Shown here in pieces: positions 5,195 to 5,477 of a stretch of DNA of 5,477 bases. This DNA is from JACRLW01 sp050181465. Its GTDB lineage: Bacteria; Planctomycetota; UBA1135; UBA2386. A program made the position numbers and the translations under genes. The notes below the pieces were generated by a model. It was not told the DNA's origin, did no database searches, and saw only the letters and a program-made list of their open reading frames with translations. Location: the NCBI GenBank assembly GCA_050181465.1, contig JBFXDD010000099.1, positions 1 to 5,477 of the forward strand, read 5' to 3'. Position 1 is the stretch's first letter. Each line of letters starts with the position of its first letter.

Positions 5195-5477
5195 ATCGAC
5201 AACAGGCACTACTCGGCATGCCTTAGACTGAATCGCATCAGGAAATGGAGGGGCGTCTTGCTCTACTGAGGGGGCTGGCTCTCGCCTCTTGTGAACCGAA
5301 CCGGACGCTGCCCAGAAGGCAGTCGATACCAGCCGGAGCAAGAGCCACCATGACCTTGCCCCAGTTCAGTGGACACGGGGTTAGGAGATGCCGAGTGTGC
5401 CGTTGAACTTCATGGTGGTCAAGTGCCGATGCGCGGCCTTCGATGTCCCCGCCAGGCGAAACAGAAGCGGGCTCTGC
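5195..5477. other. 3' part of the rightmost cassette, no recognisable gene
   Basis: This stretch must be the end of a cassette because it lies immediately upstream of the attC at 5123-5194. Two minus-strand frames are open to the right edge: one ends at a TAA at 5381 (visible C-terminus AAHRHLTTMKFNGTLGIS) and one at a TGA at 5238. A third minus-strand frame with a TTG at 5341 runs into the attC. None resembles a family I know. The first is the most protein-like, which would leave about 190 bp of non-coding DNA before the attC. The sequence CCCCAGTTCAGTGGACACGGGG (5359-5380, partly symmetrical) looks like the end of an insertion sequence, but I cannot assign it. Confidence 0.4.

Overview
The window is a stretch of an integron gene-cassette array, read from right to left on the minus strand. 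High GC, an IS66-type transposase and the codon bias point to a proteobacterium; I cannot place it more closely. The main evidence is four attC recombination sites (762-823, 3771-3884, 4216-4341 and 5123-5194). Each is bounded by 7-bp core sequences of the RYYYAAC / GTTRRRY type (one is imperfect) and each can fold into a long hairpin. The unpaired bases lie on the same arm of the + strand in the two simple sites, so the + strand is the recombining (bottom) strand and the cassettes run leftward, in the same direction as all their genes. The integrase and attI would lie beyond the right edge; neither is in the window.

Layout, in the direction of transcription (right to left). 5195-5477 is the 3' part of a cassette with no gene I recognise. 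4222-5128 is a 907-bp cassette encoding a 253-aa protein with a HEPN-type R-x4-H motif. 3777-4221 is a 445-bp cassette encoding a 97-aa Cys/His-rich, probably zinc-binding protein. 768-3776 is an unusually long (3009 bp) cassette with three tightly coupled genes: a PD-(D/E)XK-nuclease-like protein with a predicted winged-helix insertion, a minimal Hanks-type Ser/Thr kinase, and a 427-aa probable TIM-barrel protein of unknown reaction. The next cassette begins at 767 but is cut off after 36 codons by an IS66-family insertion sequence, whose right end is at about 635 and whose transposase C-terminus occupies 3-578.

The three-gene cassette is the most interesting object. A nuclease-like protein, a kinase and a predicted enzyme in one overlapping operon, carried as one mobile unit beside a HEPN-protein cassette, looks like an anti-phage defence module. 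This is inference from domain content and location; I cannot match the set to a named system. Two neighbouring attC sites are near-identical over 86 bp, and two of their three differences form a compensatory base-pair swap in the hairpin, which is direct evidence that the folded form is under selection.
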